From NCBI RefSeq assembly GCF_018263855.1, contig NZ_CP073318.1, positions 11,532,001 through 11,596,000 of the forward strand: a DNA stretch of 64,000 nucleotides, written 5' to 3'. Numbering within the stretch: position 1 is the stretch's first letter; every line of letters starts with the position of its first letter. The position numbers and the translations under genes were made by a program. Below are positions 16,287-24,419 of this stretch, one piece after another. This DNA is from Kutzneria sp. CA-103260 (GTDB lineage: Bacteria > Actinomycetota > Actinomycetes > Mycobacteriales > Pseudonocardiaceae). The notes beneath the pieces were generated by a model that saw only the letters and a list, made by a program, of their open reading frames with translations, was not told the origin of the DNA and did no database searches.

Positions 16287-16489
16287 CGGCCGCCGATCAG
16301 ACCGCGCAGCAGCAGCGCGCGAATCGGGCGTTGGTGCACTTTCACTTCGCCATGGCGTTCCTGTCTGTCGGCGACGTGCCCAGCGCGGACGACTACCTGA
16401 AGGACGTCCAGTCGCGGGACGGGGACGAGATATACCAGTCGGTGATGGACATGATCTCCTTGCACACGCACACCCCGATGGAGCCGTGA
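16283..16489 (+). CDS. Very small helical protein ending the dioxygenase operon
   Basis: 68 residues from GTG 16283, which overlaps the previous stop (GTGA). The sequence is compact and protein-like (ALVHFHFAMAFLSVGDVPSADDYL), mostly helical, without cysteines or a membrane segment. It is not recognised. Its place as third member of an overlapping gene string is the only functional hint. Confidence 0.5.
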   Translation: MTAADQTAQQQRANRALVHFHFAMAFLSVGDVPSADDYLKDVQSRDGDEIYQSVMDMISLHTHTPMEP

Positions 16490-16801
16490 CCGGCGCCTTT
16501 GCGCGGTTGCCGGGTCAGTGGTGCCAGTAGCGGCACGTGCCCGTGGACACACCGGCCGGTAGTGCTCTCGGGTCGGTGTGATCGGGCTGTGCGGGTTGGC
16601 GGCTGTGCCGCGTCCGTCGTGCTGGCCTCGGTGCCCGGTATGTGCGGCACGGGCCTCGGTGCGTCCGGCAGGGGATGCAGGTAACGGTTGATCGACTTGG
16701 ACTGGACGTGAACTGGGACGAGCCCGATCAGGAGCCGGCTGCCCACCGGGGTGCCGGCAATTCGCGGGATCGTCTGCCCGCCACGTCCGCCGCGTCGGCC
16801 G

Positions 16802-17117
16802 ATGGCGAGGTGGAAGAAGGTCACGATCGTCGCCGTGGGCGTGCCGGTCCTCAGCCTGTCGGTGATGTTCTGGGTGGCGTTGGCCGAGGTCATGTTGAAC
16901 CCGGTGGAGTTCAGCACCCACGCGGCCGCTCCGACGATCACGACGGCGGCACCGACGGCCACGTCCGCACCGCCGGCAACGACGCGGCATCGTCGGGTGC
17001 CACGGCGACCACGCGCACGACGACGTCGGCCAGCCACCCGAGTGACGGCCACGCTCCTGCCAACCGCATCGTGTGCCGGATGCGTGATTGGCAGACCAGC
17101 GGATTACGCTTTGAGGA
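16802..17117 (+). pseudogene. Possible decayed small membrane protein
   Basis: From ATG 16802 the frame reads MARWKKVTIVAVGVPVLSLS with one clear membrane helix and a Thr/Ala/Pro-rich outer part up to about 16980. It then turns into an Arg-rich string that is unlikely to be real. In another plus frame the same region continues as a Thr/Ser-rich tail ending in RIVCRMRDWQ. This looks like one gene split by a frameshift near 16980. No good ribosome site is visible. The stretch 16490-16801 holds no gene I can support. Confidence 0.3.
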
Positions 17118-17327
17118 TGAGCAACGGAGCGTGGCGGAACCTGGTCGCTTCCTGCACGGCCCTTGTGGCGGCGATGACCTTTGTGGGTGAGCACGGCGAC
17201 GGATCGCCGCACGTTCACTCGGCCGAGACGGACGCGTCGTTCACGTTCATGTCGGCCGTGAACTGGTCCCCCTCGGTGACCGCGGCTGGCAGCACTAGCC
17301 CGGATTCGGCGCTCAGCGGCCAGGACC

Positions 17328-17535
17328 GTGACCGTGATGGTCTGATTGATCATTGGCTACGCCCTGCTGGTGGCTTGTTGATCAGCCGCGTCGGCTACCT
17401 CGCCTTGTTCGTCGCCGACGAGAAGCGGCGGGAGATGGCGTTCTGCGTGCTGAAACTGGTGTGGGTCACCGCGACTCGGCACCAGCGGCGTGTTTGCCGT
17501 CGCGCTGAAGTTGCATGACGCCGGGCTGATCGCCT
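17328..17535 (+). pseudogene. Degraded copy of the small membrane protein at 18540
   Basis: The sequence parallels the intact gene at 18540-18863. It starts with the same GTGACCGTG and reads VTVMV-stop-LIIGY where the intact copy reads VTVVTWLIVGF (TGG has become TGA). After a frame change come LALFVADEKRRE (intact: VALFTRDEKRRT) and VLKLVW (intact: VLKLAS), and after another shift GVFAVALKLHDAGLI (intact: GLVVVAAKIHGALL). It therefore carries one nonsense codon and at least two frameshifts. A perfect hairpin follows, as behind the intact copy. Confidence 0.65.
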
Positions 17536-17540
17536 GGATT

Positions 17541-17598
17541 CCAAGGGAGGCCCCGGGAGCCGCCGTCACGATGACGGTGAACTCGGGGCCTCCCTTGG
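17541..17598 (+). terminator. Perfect 15-bp hairpin behind the degraded copy
   Basis: CCAAGGGAGGCCCCG (17541-17555) pairs exactly with 17584-17598 around a 28-base loop. The loop holds an inner 6-bp stem, CCGTCA/TGACGG (17563-17577). The segment CGGTGAACTCGGGG at 17575-17588 recurs at 18947-18960 in the hairpin behind the intact paralogue. It is probably a terminator without a U-tract, as is common in actinomycetes. Confidence 0.65.
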
Positions 17599-17652
17599 AC
17601 AATCTCGATTGCCGGCATCCGCCAATCAGCGTGTACAGGTGAGCGGGGCCCG

Positions 17653-18019
17653 GTGCAGGCGTGTGCGGCCAGGGGGTTGCCCGCCTGGCGACGGGGCCGC
17701 GCCGGTCGCACTGACCCTCGGTATGCATGGGATCGGTTGGGCGAACTGGTCGGTGCGGACGCTACGCCTGAGCTGGCTCGGAGCTGCATGGTGAGGCGTG
17801 CGGAAGTGGCCGCAGGCTTCATCAACAAGGCCGGGTTCTTGTCAAGCGCCGATGTCATGGTCATCGGTATCGCGCTGATGTGAGTTTCTGTGCATCGTGG
17901 TGGCGGGCCTGCTCAACTTCTTCGCCCATCATCCGCTTCACTCAGAACCGCGCCGTGACCTGCCCAGATACGGCTCTGCGCGGCGCCTGGCGTGCGTCGA
18001 CTTCTACCAGGACATGTAG
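17653..18019 (+). pseudogene. Frameshifted small membrane-protein gene
   Basis: The frame from 17653 reads sensibly up to AAGFINKAGFLSSADVMVIG and ends at a TGA at about 17881. Moving one base restores a coherent membrane sequence, EFLCIVVAGLLNFFAHHPLH, then an Arg-rich tail to the TAG at 18017. The joined reading would be a protein of about 120 residues with one long membrane segment. A single-base lesion near 17880 is the simplest reading. I see nothing convincing between 18020 and 18366. Confidence 0.45.
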
Positions 18020-18366
18020 GTCAAGGGCGTCGGCCTCGACGACGCTGAGTCAGATATCTGCGCTGTTCAGAGACCAATCGGGGTGCGCCACCTTCACTAT
18101 GTCGTATCTCCTCGGCGTGTCGACGCATGACCTCCGACAGCACTGTCAGGGCCGCCGTCTACCGTCATCTCAGGACACCGGAACTCCCCGACGGCTAGGC
18201 ACGGAAGTCGGGAGTCCAGAACATGATCCGTTGTTGATCAGAAGGCAGGAGGTTCGCCCGTTGACTTCACCCTGCGTTGCTCGACGCCGGTGCACGCGCC
18301 TCGGGATCTTGTTACGCAAGTGACGGAAGTGAAAGGGCTACCCTCATCGCAACGGACATGGAAAGA

Positions 18367-18386
18367 CCCCCTGCGCCAACAGGGGG
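18367..18386. terminator. Short hairpin before the small membrane-protein gene
   Basis: CCCCCTG (18367-18373) and CAGGGGG (18380-18386) form a perfect 7-bp stem with a 6-base loop CGCCAA. It closes off the decayed region on its left and lies about 150 bases before the next gene. Terminator or leader hairpin. Confidence 0.5.
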
Positions 18387-18539
18387 CCGGTGTCCAAAAC
18401 CCTTCCACGCTGGCTAGTGCAGAACGGAGCTCCGAACGTTGAACACCCTACGGCGCTTACGCGCGCCCGAACACACCCCTTGGTTAAAGATCACACCACA
18501 GAGTGTGGCTCGAACCGCCAGCTCAGGCCGGTGGTGCGC

Positions 18540-18863
18540 GTGACCGTGGTGACCTGGCTGATCGTCGGCTTCATCGGCGTCATCAGCATCTTGCTGCTCG
18601 GCTCCGCCTTCGTTGCTCTGTTCACCCGTGACGAGAAGCGCCGCACGCACGCGGTGAAGATCTTCAACGGCGTCCTCAAGCTCGCCTCGACGGTGGTCGG
18701 CGGTCTGGTCGTCGTCGCGGCGAAGATCCATGGCGCGTTGCTCGTATCCAACAAGGACGTCGCGCCAGCCAAGCGGCGGAGCCGATCCCGCACCTCACGC
18801 TCCGGTCAGCGCTCGTCCAGCGCGCAGCGTCGACCGTCGGCAACCCGACGAAAGGCGGCCTAG
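18540..18863 (+). CDS. Small membrane protein with basic C-terminus
   Basis: 107 residues from GTG 18540. One strong membrane helix (WLIVGFIGVISILLLGSAFV) is followed by FTRDEKRRTHAVKIFNGVLKL, a second hydrophobic stretch (STVVGGLVVVAAK) and a Ser/Arg-rich tail (SRSRTSRSGQRSSSAQ). The start is supported by the degraded copy at 17328, which begins with the same GTGACCGTG. No family name is known to me. It could be a spread or membrane helper protein of the conjugative element; this is inferred from the neighbourhood only. Confidence 0.5.
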   Translation: MTVVTWLIVGFIGVISILLLGSAFVALFTRDEKRRTHAVKIFNGVLKLASTVVGGLVVVAAKIHGALLVSNKDVAPAKRRSRSRTSRSGQRSSSAQRRPSATRRKAA

Positions 18864-18916
18864 CCGACAGCCAGAGGCCGCCGGCACCCAGAGCCAGTGC
18901 CGTGCCTCGATGGTCA

Positions 18917-18988
18917 GCAGGAAGACCCCGGTTCTCGTGGCGGTGGCGGTGAACTCGGGGTCTCTCCTGCGGAACCTGGTGAGGTTCC
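18917..18988 (+). terminator. Two consecutive hairpins behind the small membrane-protein gene
   Basis: First hairpin: GCAGGA-AGACCCCG (18917-18930) with 18956-18970, 14 pairs with one bulged base. Its right side contains CGGTGAACTCGGGG, identical to the hairpin at 17575-17588. Second hairpin: GGAACCT/AGGTTCC (18971-18988) with loop GGTG. They sit between the membrane-protein gene and the convergent glycosylase-like gene, so they may terminate both. Confidence 0.6.
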
Positions 18989-19026
18989 TGAGTGACCGGC
19001 GAACTGCTCCGCCGCCTGGTCGCGTT

Positions 19027-19737
19027 CTACTTGTGCATTGGACGTCGAGGCTCCGCTCGCCATATCGCGTGGTCCAACTCCCACGGCGTGCAGCCCAACC
19101 GGCCGGCGGTGGCAACCAGCAGTTCGCGCCCTTCATCCACGCTCACCGGGCGCAGGTGCCGGGCGATCCAACGCAGCACCATCCGGTCCGGTTTCACGTG
19201 CTGGTCGTCGCCGGCCAGCATCCACAAGTAGGCCCGTCGGGCTCCGCTGCCATGGCCCCGGACGGCCGCCAAGTCCGCCTCGACGCGGCCAAGCCGCTCG
19301 TGCTCACCAAGCAGTTCGGCGACGTCGCCGATCGTCTGCACGCCGTGTTTGACCAAGAACATCGCGTACGCCAACGCCGCCTCGGCCTTGAGGATGCCGC
19401 CCCACGTGCTCGTCCGTTGTCGATTGTTGATGATGTTGGCGGCGAAGCGCTCGACGCCTACCATCTGGACGTCCTGAACAAAGGCTTCGAGGCACTGTTC
19501 CTTTATCGTGCCGATGACGGCGTCCGCCTCCGACATCGGCAGCAGCGGGCCGGGCAGGCTGGCGTGCAGGGCGTACCGGTAGCACACCTGTACGACGCCG
19601 CCGTACTTCGCGTTGATCGAGAACACGGCGTCCAGCACGCACAAGCTCGGATGCGTCCACCGCTTCTCGCGCGGCGTGATGGTCAACCCGGCGCGGGCGG
19701 CGCGCTCCAGTACCTCGATGTCCCCGCTGCTGACCAT
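19027..19737 (-). CDS. HhH-GPD/endonuclease III-like protein of unknown substrate
   Basis: 236 residues. The layout resembles HhH DNA glycosylases: LCVLDAVFSINAKYGGVVQVC, a middle helical domain with NRQRTSTWGGILKAEAALAYA, a Gly-rich turn RGHGSGARRAYLWMLAG and VKPDRMVLRWIARHL, then TPWELDHAIW. The catalytic Lys/Asp of endonuclease III cannot be placed with certainty, so it may be a non-repair paralogue. ATG 19737 follows GAAAGG. It lies 51 bases after a tiny membrane-protein gene on the same strand. Related proteins are common in actinomycete accessory regions. Confidence 0.5.
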   Translation of the reverse strand: MVSSGDIEVLERAARAGLTITPREKRWTHPSLCVLDAVFSINAKYGGVVQVCYRYALHASLPGPLLPMSEADAVIGTIKEQCLEAFVQDVQMVGVERFAANIINNRQRTSTWGGILKAEAALAYAMFLVKHGVQTIGDVAELLGEHERLGRVEADLAAVRGHGSGARRAYLWMLAGDDQHVKPDRMVLRWIARHLRPVSVDEGRELLVATAGRLGCTPWELDHAIWRAEPRRPMHK

Positions 19738-19788
19738 CGGTGCCTTTCGTCGTCGCCACGCGGATCGTCGGCCCGGCGCTCATGGTCG

Positions 19789-19950
19789 TTACCTCGTCCG
19801 CGCGGGAGTGGATGCGCACGGCGGCAACTTGTGCGTGTTGTGCTGCTCCGTGCCCATCCCCAGCACGAACGAGACGAGGCACGCCAGCAACGCGTAGCCA
19901 ATCCACCGGAACGGTCGGAACTCGCGCGAATTGGTCACCTGGGACGGCAT
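19789..19950 (-). CDS. Tiny membrane protein
   Basis: 53 residues starting MPSQVTNSREF, with a single helix WIGYALLACLVSFVLGMG. ATG 19950 has a good AAGGAG site 7 bases upstream, which supports translation. It is too short for a family call. It probably shares a transcript with the glycosylase-like gene. Confidence 0.5.
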   Translation of the reverse strand: MPSQVTNSREFRPFRWIGYALLACLVSFVLGMGTEQHNTHKLPPCASTPARTR

Positions 19951-19977
19951 CAGGGTTCTCCTTGGTGTTCGCGATGA

Positions 19978-20150
19978 CCCTCCGGACGCATGCCGGAGGG
20001 GAAGTTCGAGCCGGAGCAGGCCGCGGAGCATCACCGGCTCCGCGGCGCACATGCTCCGGGCGGTGCTCCACCAGGTGCACCGGGTGTGATCTGGGACGGA
20101 GCAGACGGAGCACCGGGAGCAGAGCCGGCGAGAACCCCGCTCCCGGTGCC
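19978..20150. terminator. Cluster of three hairpins after the FtsK-like gene
   Basis: (1) CCCTCCGG/CCGGAGGG, 19978-19985 with 19993-20000. (2) GCCGCGGAGC/GCTCCGCGGC, 20020-20029 with 20037-20046. (3) GCACCGGGAGC/GCTCCCGGTGC, 20111-20121 with 20140-20150, followed on plus by CGTTTT. The third starts 5 bases beyond the FtsK-like stop and is its probable terminator; the first precedes the tiny membrane-protein gene. Confidence 0.6.
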
Positions 20151-20154
20151 GTTT

Positions 20155-22416
20155 TCAGCTGGTCCTGTCCGTGATGGCCGGGTGCTCCAGCGCATGCCGG
20201 ACGTCGTCGCCGGCTACGTACCGCTGGCCGCCTTCCCCGCCGACACGGCCCTGACGGATGACGACGTCGATCGATTTCAAGGTGTCCGCGAAGTCCTGTG
20301 ACGACCACCCGTCGTAGGCGGCCGGCCAGTTCTCCTTGAGCCGCTGAAGGATGTCGACCGTCTTTACCCGGTCCGCGCCGGCCATCACTGCCAGCACGTC
20401 ACCCAGGAAATCCCGAGCCTCTGTGTCGGTGCCGTAGGCGGTGTCTCGCCAGCCCCGGATCGCCTTCGCCCGGTCCGCGAGGTCCGTGGCGTCCTTACCG
20501 GACACGAAGTGCGTCCGGACCGTGATCGAGGACTGCCCCGGCGGCAGCGGTACCCCGTCACCGGCCACGACGAGGGTGCCCTTGTCGAGGCCCTGACGGA
20601 GCTTGTGCGGCGCGGCCCCGCCGTTGATGGCCTTGTCGCCCAACGCCATCCTCGCTTGCTGCTCCGTGCCGACCACCAGGGACGCCCGGATGTGGGCGCC
20701 TTCGCGGACCATCTTCGGGAGGTTCTGGTCGGTCGGGTCTTGGGTGCCCTGCCACAGCACCACGTTCACCGCCCGCCCCTGGTTGTGGATCTTCCGGGCG
20801 GCCATGAAGTACCGGCTGGTGGCCTTCGTCCCGCCATAGGGGCGCTTGTCCTCACCGACCGCCGGGCACATGAACGCCTGCTGCGCCTCATCAACCACCA
20901 CGAAGATGGGGTGGAACCCCTTACCAGCACGGGAAAGAGCTCGGGTCACGCCGTCCGGGTACTTGTCCGGGTCGACCGCCGCCAAGCGACGTTCCATCTC
21001 CTCCACGGCCGCTTCCAGCATCTCCGTCGCGGCGATCACGTGCTCATCGGCCGGCCCCTGGATCAGCACCGACGCCAAACCCCTGAACATGTTCCAGTCA
21101 CCGACGCCCTTCAGGTCAGCGATCCGGAACTCCGTGCTCGTGTCCAACGCCAGCCACAGCACCAACGCCCGCAAGCTGGCGGTCTTGCCCTGATTGGACA
21201 AGCCGGTGATCAACAGGTGCCGCTGCCACAGCGAGATCGCGGCGGCGTCACCGCGAAGGTCCTGGCCCCACGGGGCACGGCCGGAGTGCACGTCGGCCGC
21301 CAGGGTCGGGTCGATCACCAGCGGCGACGGGCCGATCGGCTCATCCAGGGCACCGGAGTCCGCGATCCACAGGCGGACGGTGCGCGCGGCCTCGGGGATC
21401 GTGATGAACAGCTCGTGCTCGTGCCGATCCAGGTTCTCCGCGAGCTTCCGGCGGCGTTTCTGGATCTCGTCGGTCGACACCCCGGACGGCAGGGTGACGT
21501 CGACTTCGACACCGCACCCGGCGATCCTGACCGGACCGAGCATCCCGGCCGCGCCGTCGTCCATGGCCTTGATCGAGGTGCGAAGCGTGGCGTACCCCAA
21601 GTCCCGCAACGCAATCACCACACGGGCCGGCGTGATCGGAACACCCGCCGTGTCCACCCGCTCGTTGAGGGGCAACATCCACGCCGGCACCGACGCGGCA
21701 CGCCGGCCTTCCGTCCACGCCGCGTACAGCCACGCCAGCGGCCCCGCGATCAGGGCGGCGTGGATGGCGAGGGTCAGCGAGGCCACCGCGTAGCCCCAGA
21801 TGTCGGCCAGTAGCGCCCACCAGCTGTCCCAGTCCAAGCCGCCCGGGGTCAGCTCGAACCCGATGCCGGCGACGACCAGGATCCCGGCGAGCACGGTGAC
21901 CACGACCAGCACCGCCAGCAGGGCGCGGGTGATGGTGGTCGGGAGGTTGCGGAGCCGGGTGTGCCGGGCGTCCTTCTCGGACCGCAACCGGTCCTGCCAC
22001 AGCGCCAACGCCTCGACATCCCGCGCGACGTGCGCGTTGCGGATCTGCTGTCGGATCACGCCGTGCGTGGCGGCCGCGAACACGCGCCGCGCCCACGACA
22101 CGTGACCATGAGCGGCCACGTAGCCGTGCCGCACAAGCGACCGCACCGCCAGCCCGGCGACCCGGGCGGTGGGGTGCTGGCGGACTCGCCTGGCGACCAC
22201 CGTCACTAGGCGACGCGAACGATTCCGCCGGAACTCGTCCTCGTCGACGATCTCCCCGTCCAGGACAGGGCCGCTGGCGACCGGCGGGGGAGCTGGTGTC
22301 GCCAGCTCGCCAGCGTTCGCCCGGCCGCCGCCAGCCGGGGTGATCGGGAACGTCAGGACCCGCCCCACCTCGTCGTCACGAGCGGGTTCAGCTACGCCCG
22401 TCACCACCCTCGTCAC
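20155..22416 (-). CDS. FtsK/SpoIIIE-type DNA translocase (TraB-like conjugative protein)
   Basis: In actinomycete conjugation one FtsK-like ATPase moves double-stranded DNA between hyphae. Here two membrane helices (ITRALLAVLVVVTVLAGILV and YAVASLTLAIHAALIAGPLA) precede the motor: Walker A GLSNQGKTAS and Walker B HPIFVVVDEAQQAF. The C-terminal part (GDVLAVMAGADRVKTVDIL, GWSSQDFADTLKSIDV) looks like a winged helix for DNA recognition. About 753 residues from GTG 22416; GTGs at 22407 and 22404 are alternatives. It overlaps the DUF2637-like gene by about 29 bases. Confidence 0.85.
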   Translation of the reverse strand: MTRVVTGVAEPARDDEVGRVLTFPITPAGGGRANAGELATPAPPPVASGPVLDGEIVDEDEFRRNRSRRLVTVVARRVRQHPTARVAGLAVRSLVRHGYVAAHGHVSWARRVFAAATHGVIRQQIRNAHVARDVEALALWQDRLRSEKDARHTRLRNLPTTITRALLAVLVVVTVLAGILVVAGIGFELTPGGLDWDSWWALLADIWGYAVASLTLAIHAALIAGPLAWLYAAWTEGRRAASVPAWMLPLNERVDTAGVPITPARVVIALRDLGYATLRTSIKAMDDGAAGMLGPVRIAGCGVEVDVTLPSGVSTDEIQKRRRKLAENLDRHEHELFITIPEAARTVRLWIADSGALDEPIGPSPLVIDPTLAADVHSGRAPWGQDLRGDAAAISLWQRHLLITGLSNQGKTASLRALVLWLALDTSTEFRIADLKGVGDWNMFRGLASVLIQGPADEHVIAATEMLEAAVEEMERRLAAVDPDKYPDGVTRALSRAGKGFHPIFVVVDEAQQAFMCPAVGEDKRPYGGTKATSRYFMAARKIHNQGRAVNVVLWQGTQDPTDQNLPKMVREGAHIRASLVVGTEQQARMALGDKAINGGAAPHKLRQGLDKGTLVVAGDGVPLPPGQSSITVRTHFVSGKDATDLADRAKAIRGWRDTAYGTDTEARDFLGDVLAVMAGADRVKTVDILQRLKENWPAAYDGWSSQDFADTLKSIDVVIRQGRVGGEGGQRYVAGDDVRHALEHPAITDRTS

Positions 22417-23101
22417 CAGCGGTGGCGTCCTGGCGCACCAACGTTGCCAGGCCGGTCGCCAGGCCCACCACCAGCACCGGCACGCATGCCACCAGGGTGG
22501 TGACCCACCACGGCGCGGCAGTGACGCCGGCCGCGCCCATGACGTGGCTGGCGACCTGTGCGCCGCCACCGACCGCCAGGCTGGTGAAGAACGAGCGCTT
22601 GGCGAACACCCTGGTGCGCTCGGACATCCCGGCCGACGCCAAGAGCACATGCAGGGCGTAGGCGGCGTACGCCTCGACCGAGACCGGCAGCACGACGGCC
22701 GTGTCCAGGACGAAGCCGCCGCCGATGCCGGGCAGCACGTTGACCGGTCCGAAACCGGTCAGCTCGCCGAGCCGGACCCAGCCACCCCAGACCGCAACGG
22801 CGGCCGCCAGGCCGATGATCGCCAGCGGCCAGGGGCGAGGAAGCCGCCGGTCACGAGCTGGCTCGGCGGCCGGCTCGATGGCGGCCTCGATCGGCTCTGT
22901 TGAGGCGTCGGACGCCAGCGAATTACCAGCTTGGAAGGCTGGTGCTTCAGCGGCCGCCAGCTCCGCCAGCGCCTTACGCACCTGGTGATCGGTGGCACCA
23001 GTCAGCTTCGTCAACGTCGGGCGCCCAGGACGCGGCCGGCCAGCGTCGTCCGCCTCCGTCAGTGCGGTACGAACCTGCTCCAGAACCTGGTTCGTGCTCA
23101 T
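22388..23101 (-). CDS. DUF2637/SpdB-like membrane protein of the conjugation operon
   Basis: 237 residues. A helix-turn-helix-like N-terminus (RPTLTKLTGATDHQVRKALAEL) is joined to four membrane segments (PLAIIGLAAAVAVWGGWV, FVLDTAVVLPVSVEAYAAYA, ASHVMGAAGVTAAPWWV, TTLVACVPVLVVGLATGLA). Such proteins accompany TraB-type translocases and are linked to plasmid spread. ATG 23101 overlaps the previous stop (ATGA), and its end overlaps the translocase start. The DNA-binding-like N-terminus on a Spd protein is notable. Confidence 0.65.
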   Translation of the reverse strand: MSTNQVLEQVRTALTEADDAGRPRPGRPTLTKLTGATDHQVRKALAELAAAEAPAFQAGNSLASDASTEPIEAAIEPAAEPARDRRLPRPWPLAIIGLAAAVAVWGGWVRLGELTGFGPVNVLPGIGGGFVLDTAVVLPVSVEAYAAYALHVLLASAGMSERTRVFAKRSFFTSLAVGGGAQVASHVMGAAGVTAAPWWVTTLVACVPVLVVGLATGLATLVRQDATAGDEGGDGRS

Positions 23102-23346
23102 CGCGCGCTCCTTTCGCGAAGGAGTGCGTCAACGCGCTCCGCGCTGGTGTCGTCGGAGATGCGGATCTGTCCGGTCAACTCGGTTCGCATCCGGTACAGC
23201 TCGCGGAGCAGGGCGTCGATCGAGTCCACGGCGACGCTTGCTGCCTGGCGCACACCGGGCTGTGGCTTGGTGTCGTCCCGGCTTTCCCAGAGGACCAAGG
23301 CGTCTTCGAGGCGATCCACATGGGACTGAAGCGCGTTGGTGCTCAC
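23098..23346 (-). CDS. Small helical protein of the conjugation operon
   Basis: 82 residues, mostly helical and charged (ALQSHVDRLEDALVLWESRDD, DALLRELYRMRTELTGQIR), possibly a coiled coil. GTG 23346 overlaps the upstream stop (GTGA), and its own stop overlaps the next start (ATGA). No family recognised. Its fixed place between the winged-helix and DUF2637-like genes suggests a conjugation or replication helper. Confidence 0.6.
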   Translation of the reverse strand: MSTNALQSHVDRLEDALVLWESRDDTKPQPGVRQAASVAVDSIDALLRELYRMRTELTGQIRISDDTSAERVDALLRERSAR

Positions 23347-24242
23347 TGGCCCACCTCCCGAGCGTGCGGGTGGCAGCGGGGGCACTTCACCGCGCGGCCG
23401 TGAGCGTCGGTGGTCTGGCGAAGCCCGATCGGGTCGCCGGGGCGTGCGTCGCATTGGCCGCAGACCGGCAGCCGGTCCGGTGAAGTCGGAACGACGGTGG
23501 CCGGCAGGTACTGCTCAGCGAACGCCCTGATCAAGTACTTCACGGTCTGGGCTTCCTGAGCCTTCTGGCGTGCGTACTCCGCCACGGTCGGAGCGGCGAC
23601 ACCGCGAGCCAACGCCTCGGCCACCGCGCCGGAGATCTGGGCGATCTGCTTGGGGGAGGGGCCGCACTGACGCAGATCCAGGCCGTCAACGATGCGCACG
23701 GCGAGGTTCTTGTGCTCCGCCGATGGCTCGATTCGTCCGTCCGTCTCCGGATTCTTTTCCGTATCGGAACAAGAGAACGGATCAAGGGGTCCATGATCGG
23801 GACGGTGGCCATCCAGGTTCTGGACTGTCAGGCCGTCCAATTCCTGGACGGGGGTCCGAGAGCCATCGTCCGGATTCTGGACGGCAGGGTGAGCTGCGGA
23901 AACGCCGAATGGGTTCGCAGGTTCGTCGGCGCTGTGTTCGTCGGCACCGTGCTGCATCGTGACCAGCAGCGGCAGGTTGATCCAGATCCGGGACGCCTTC
24001 CGGCTGCCGTTGGCGCGGGTCTGTTCCTCGCGCTGGATCAGGCGGTCCTGCTGCTCCAGATCGCGCAGGAGGCCGAACATGGTGGACCGCTTGATGCCGG
24101 TCTTCCGGCACAGCGTGGGGACGCCCAGCGACGAGCACTCACCCTGATCGCTGGCACGGTCCGCCAGCGCGAGCAGGGCGAACCGCTTGGAGGGACCCTC
24201 CAGCGTGGAACCCCAGACGAGGTTCATGACCTTGATGCTCAC
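23343..24242 (-). CDS. Winged-helix, replication-type protein with C-terminal zinc motif
   Basis: 299 residues, first gene of the four-gene conjugation operon. The N-terminus (VMNLVWGSTLEGPSKRFALLALAD, LCRKTGIKRSTMFGLLRDLEQQDRLIQR) is the helix-turn-helix domain found in actinophage and integrative-element proteins. The middle linker repeats a short motif (PVQELDG, TVQNLDG). The C-terminus holds CGQC and CPRC, a probable zinc ribbon. The role may be replication initiation or regulation. The GTG 24242 start has only a weak ribosome site. Confidence 0.65.
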   Translation of the reverse strand: MSIKVMNLVWGSTLEGPSKRFALLALADRASDQGECSSLGVPTLCRKTGIKRSTMFGLLRDLEQQDRLIQREEQTRANGSRKASRIWINLPLLVTMQHGADEHSADEPANPFGVSAAHPAVQNPDDGSRTPVQELDGLTVQNLDGHRPDHGPLDPFSCSDTEKNPETDGRIEPSAEHKNLAVRIVDGLDLRQCGPSPKQIAQISGAVAEALARGVAAPTVAEYARQKAQEAQTVKYLIRAFAEQYLPATVVPTSPDRLPVCGQCDARPGDPIGLRQTTDAHGRAVKCPRCHPHAREVGQ

Positions 24243-24343
24243 CGGCCACCGCCGGTCAAACGAGTGAAATCGAGGGGGATGCGCTCCGGCGCACTCCCCG
24301 GGTTGGCAAACTCCCGAGCCAAGGCGGATCTCCAGTCCGTCCA

Positions 24344-24403
24344 GGCCCCGTTTAGCTGCCCTACAGCGAAACGGGGCCGCCTGATGTCTCAGGCGGCCCC
24401 GTT
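24344..24403 (-). terminator. Strong hairpin after the metallo-hydrolase gene, with a competing alternative stem
   Basis: AACGGGGCCGCCTGA (24370-24384) pairs with 24389-24403 over 15 bp with loop TGTC. Read on minus it is followed by TTTCGC, fitting termination of the hydrolase transcript. A second stem, GGCCCCGTTT (24344-24353) with AAACGGGGCC (24369-24378), uses the same left arm, so the two are mutually exclusive. This spot is also the border between accessory and core DNA. Nothing else is visible between 24243 and 24343. Confidence 0.7.
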
Positions 24404-24419
24404 CGGGAAGATCCTCAGC

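Noticed and set aside
16490..16800. Several overlapping frames on both strands
   Set aside because: None has a ribosome site together with protein-like composition; treated as gene-free decay region.
17880..18323. 147-codon plus-strand frame
   Set aside because: Ser/Arg/Thr-rich with no order. The region reads better as a one-base-shifted membrane protein to 18019 and then nothing.
23780..23900. Short repeats with GGTTCTGGAC/TCCTGGACG inside the winged-helix gene, as a possible CRISPR-like array
   Set aside because: They encode a repeated VQxLDG linker motif of this protein family; spacing is irregular and there are no spacers or cas genes.
24243..24370. Possible tRNA fragment marking an integration site
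   Set aside because: I could not fold a cloverleaf or find a T-arm GTTCGA in the right place.
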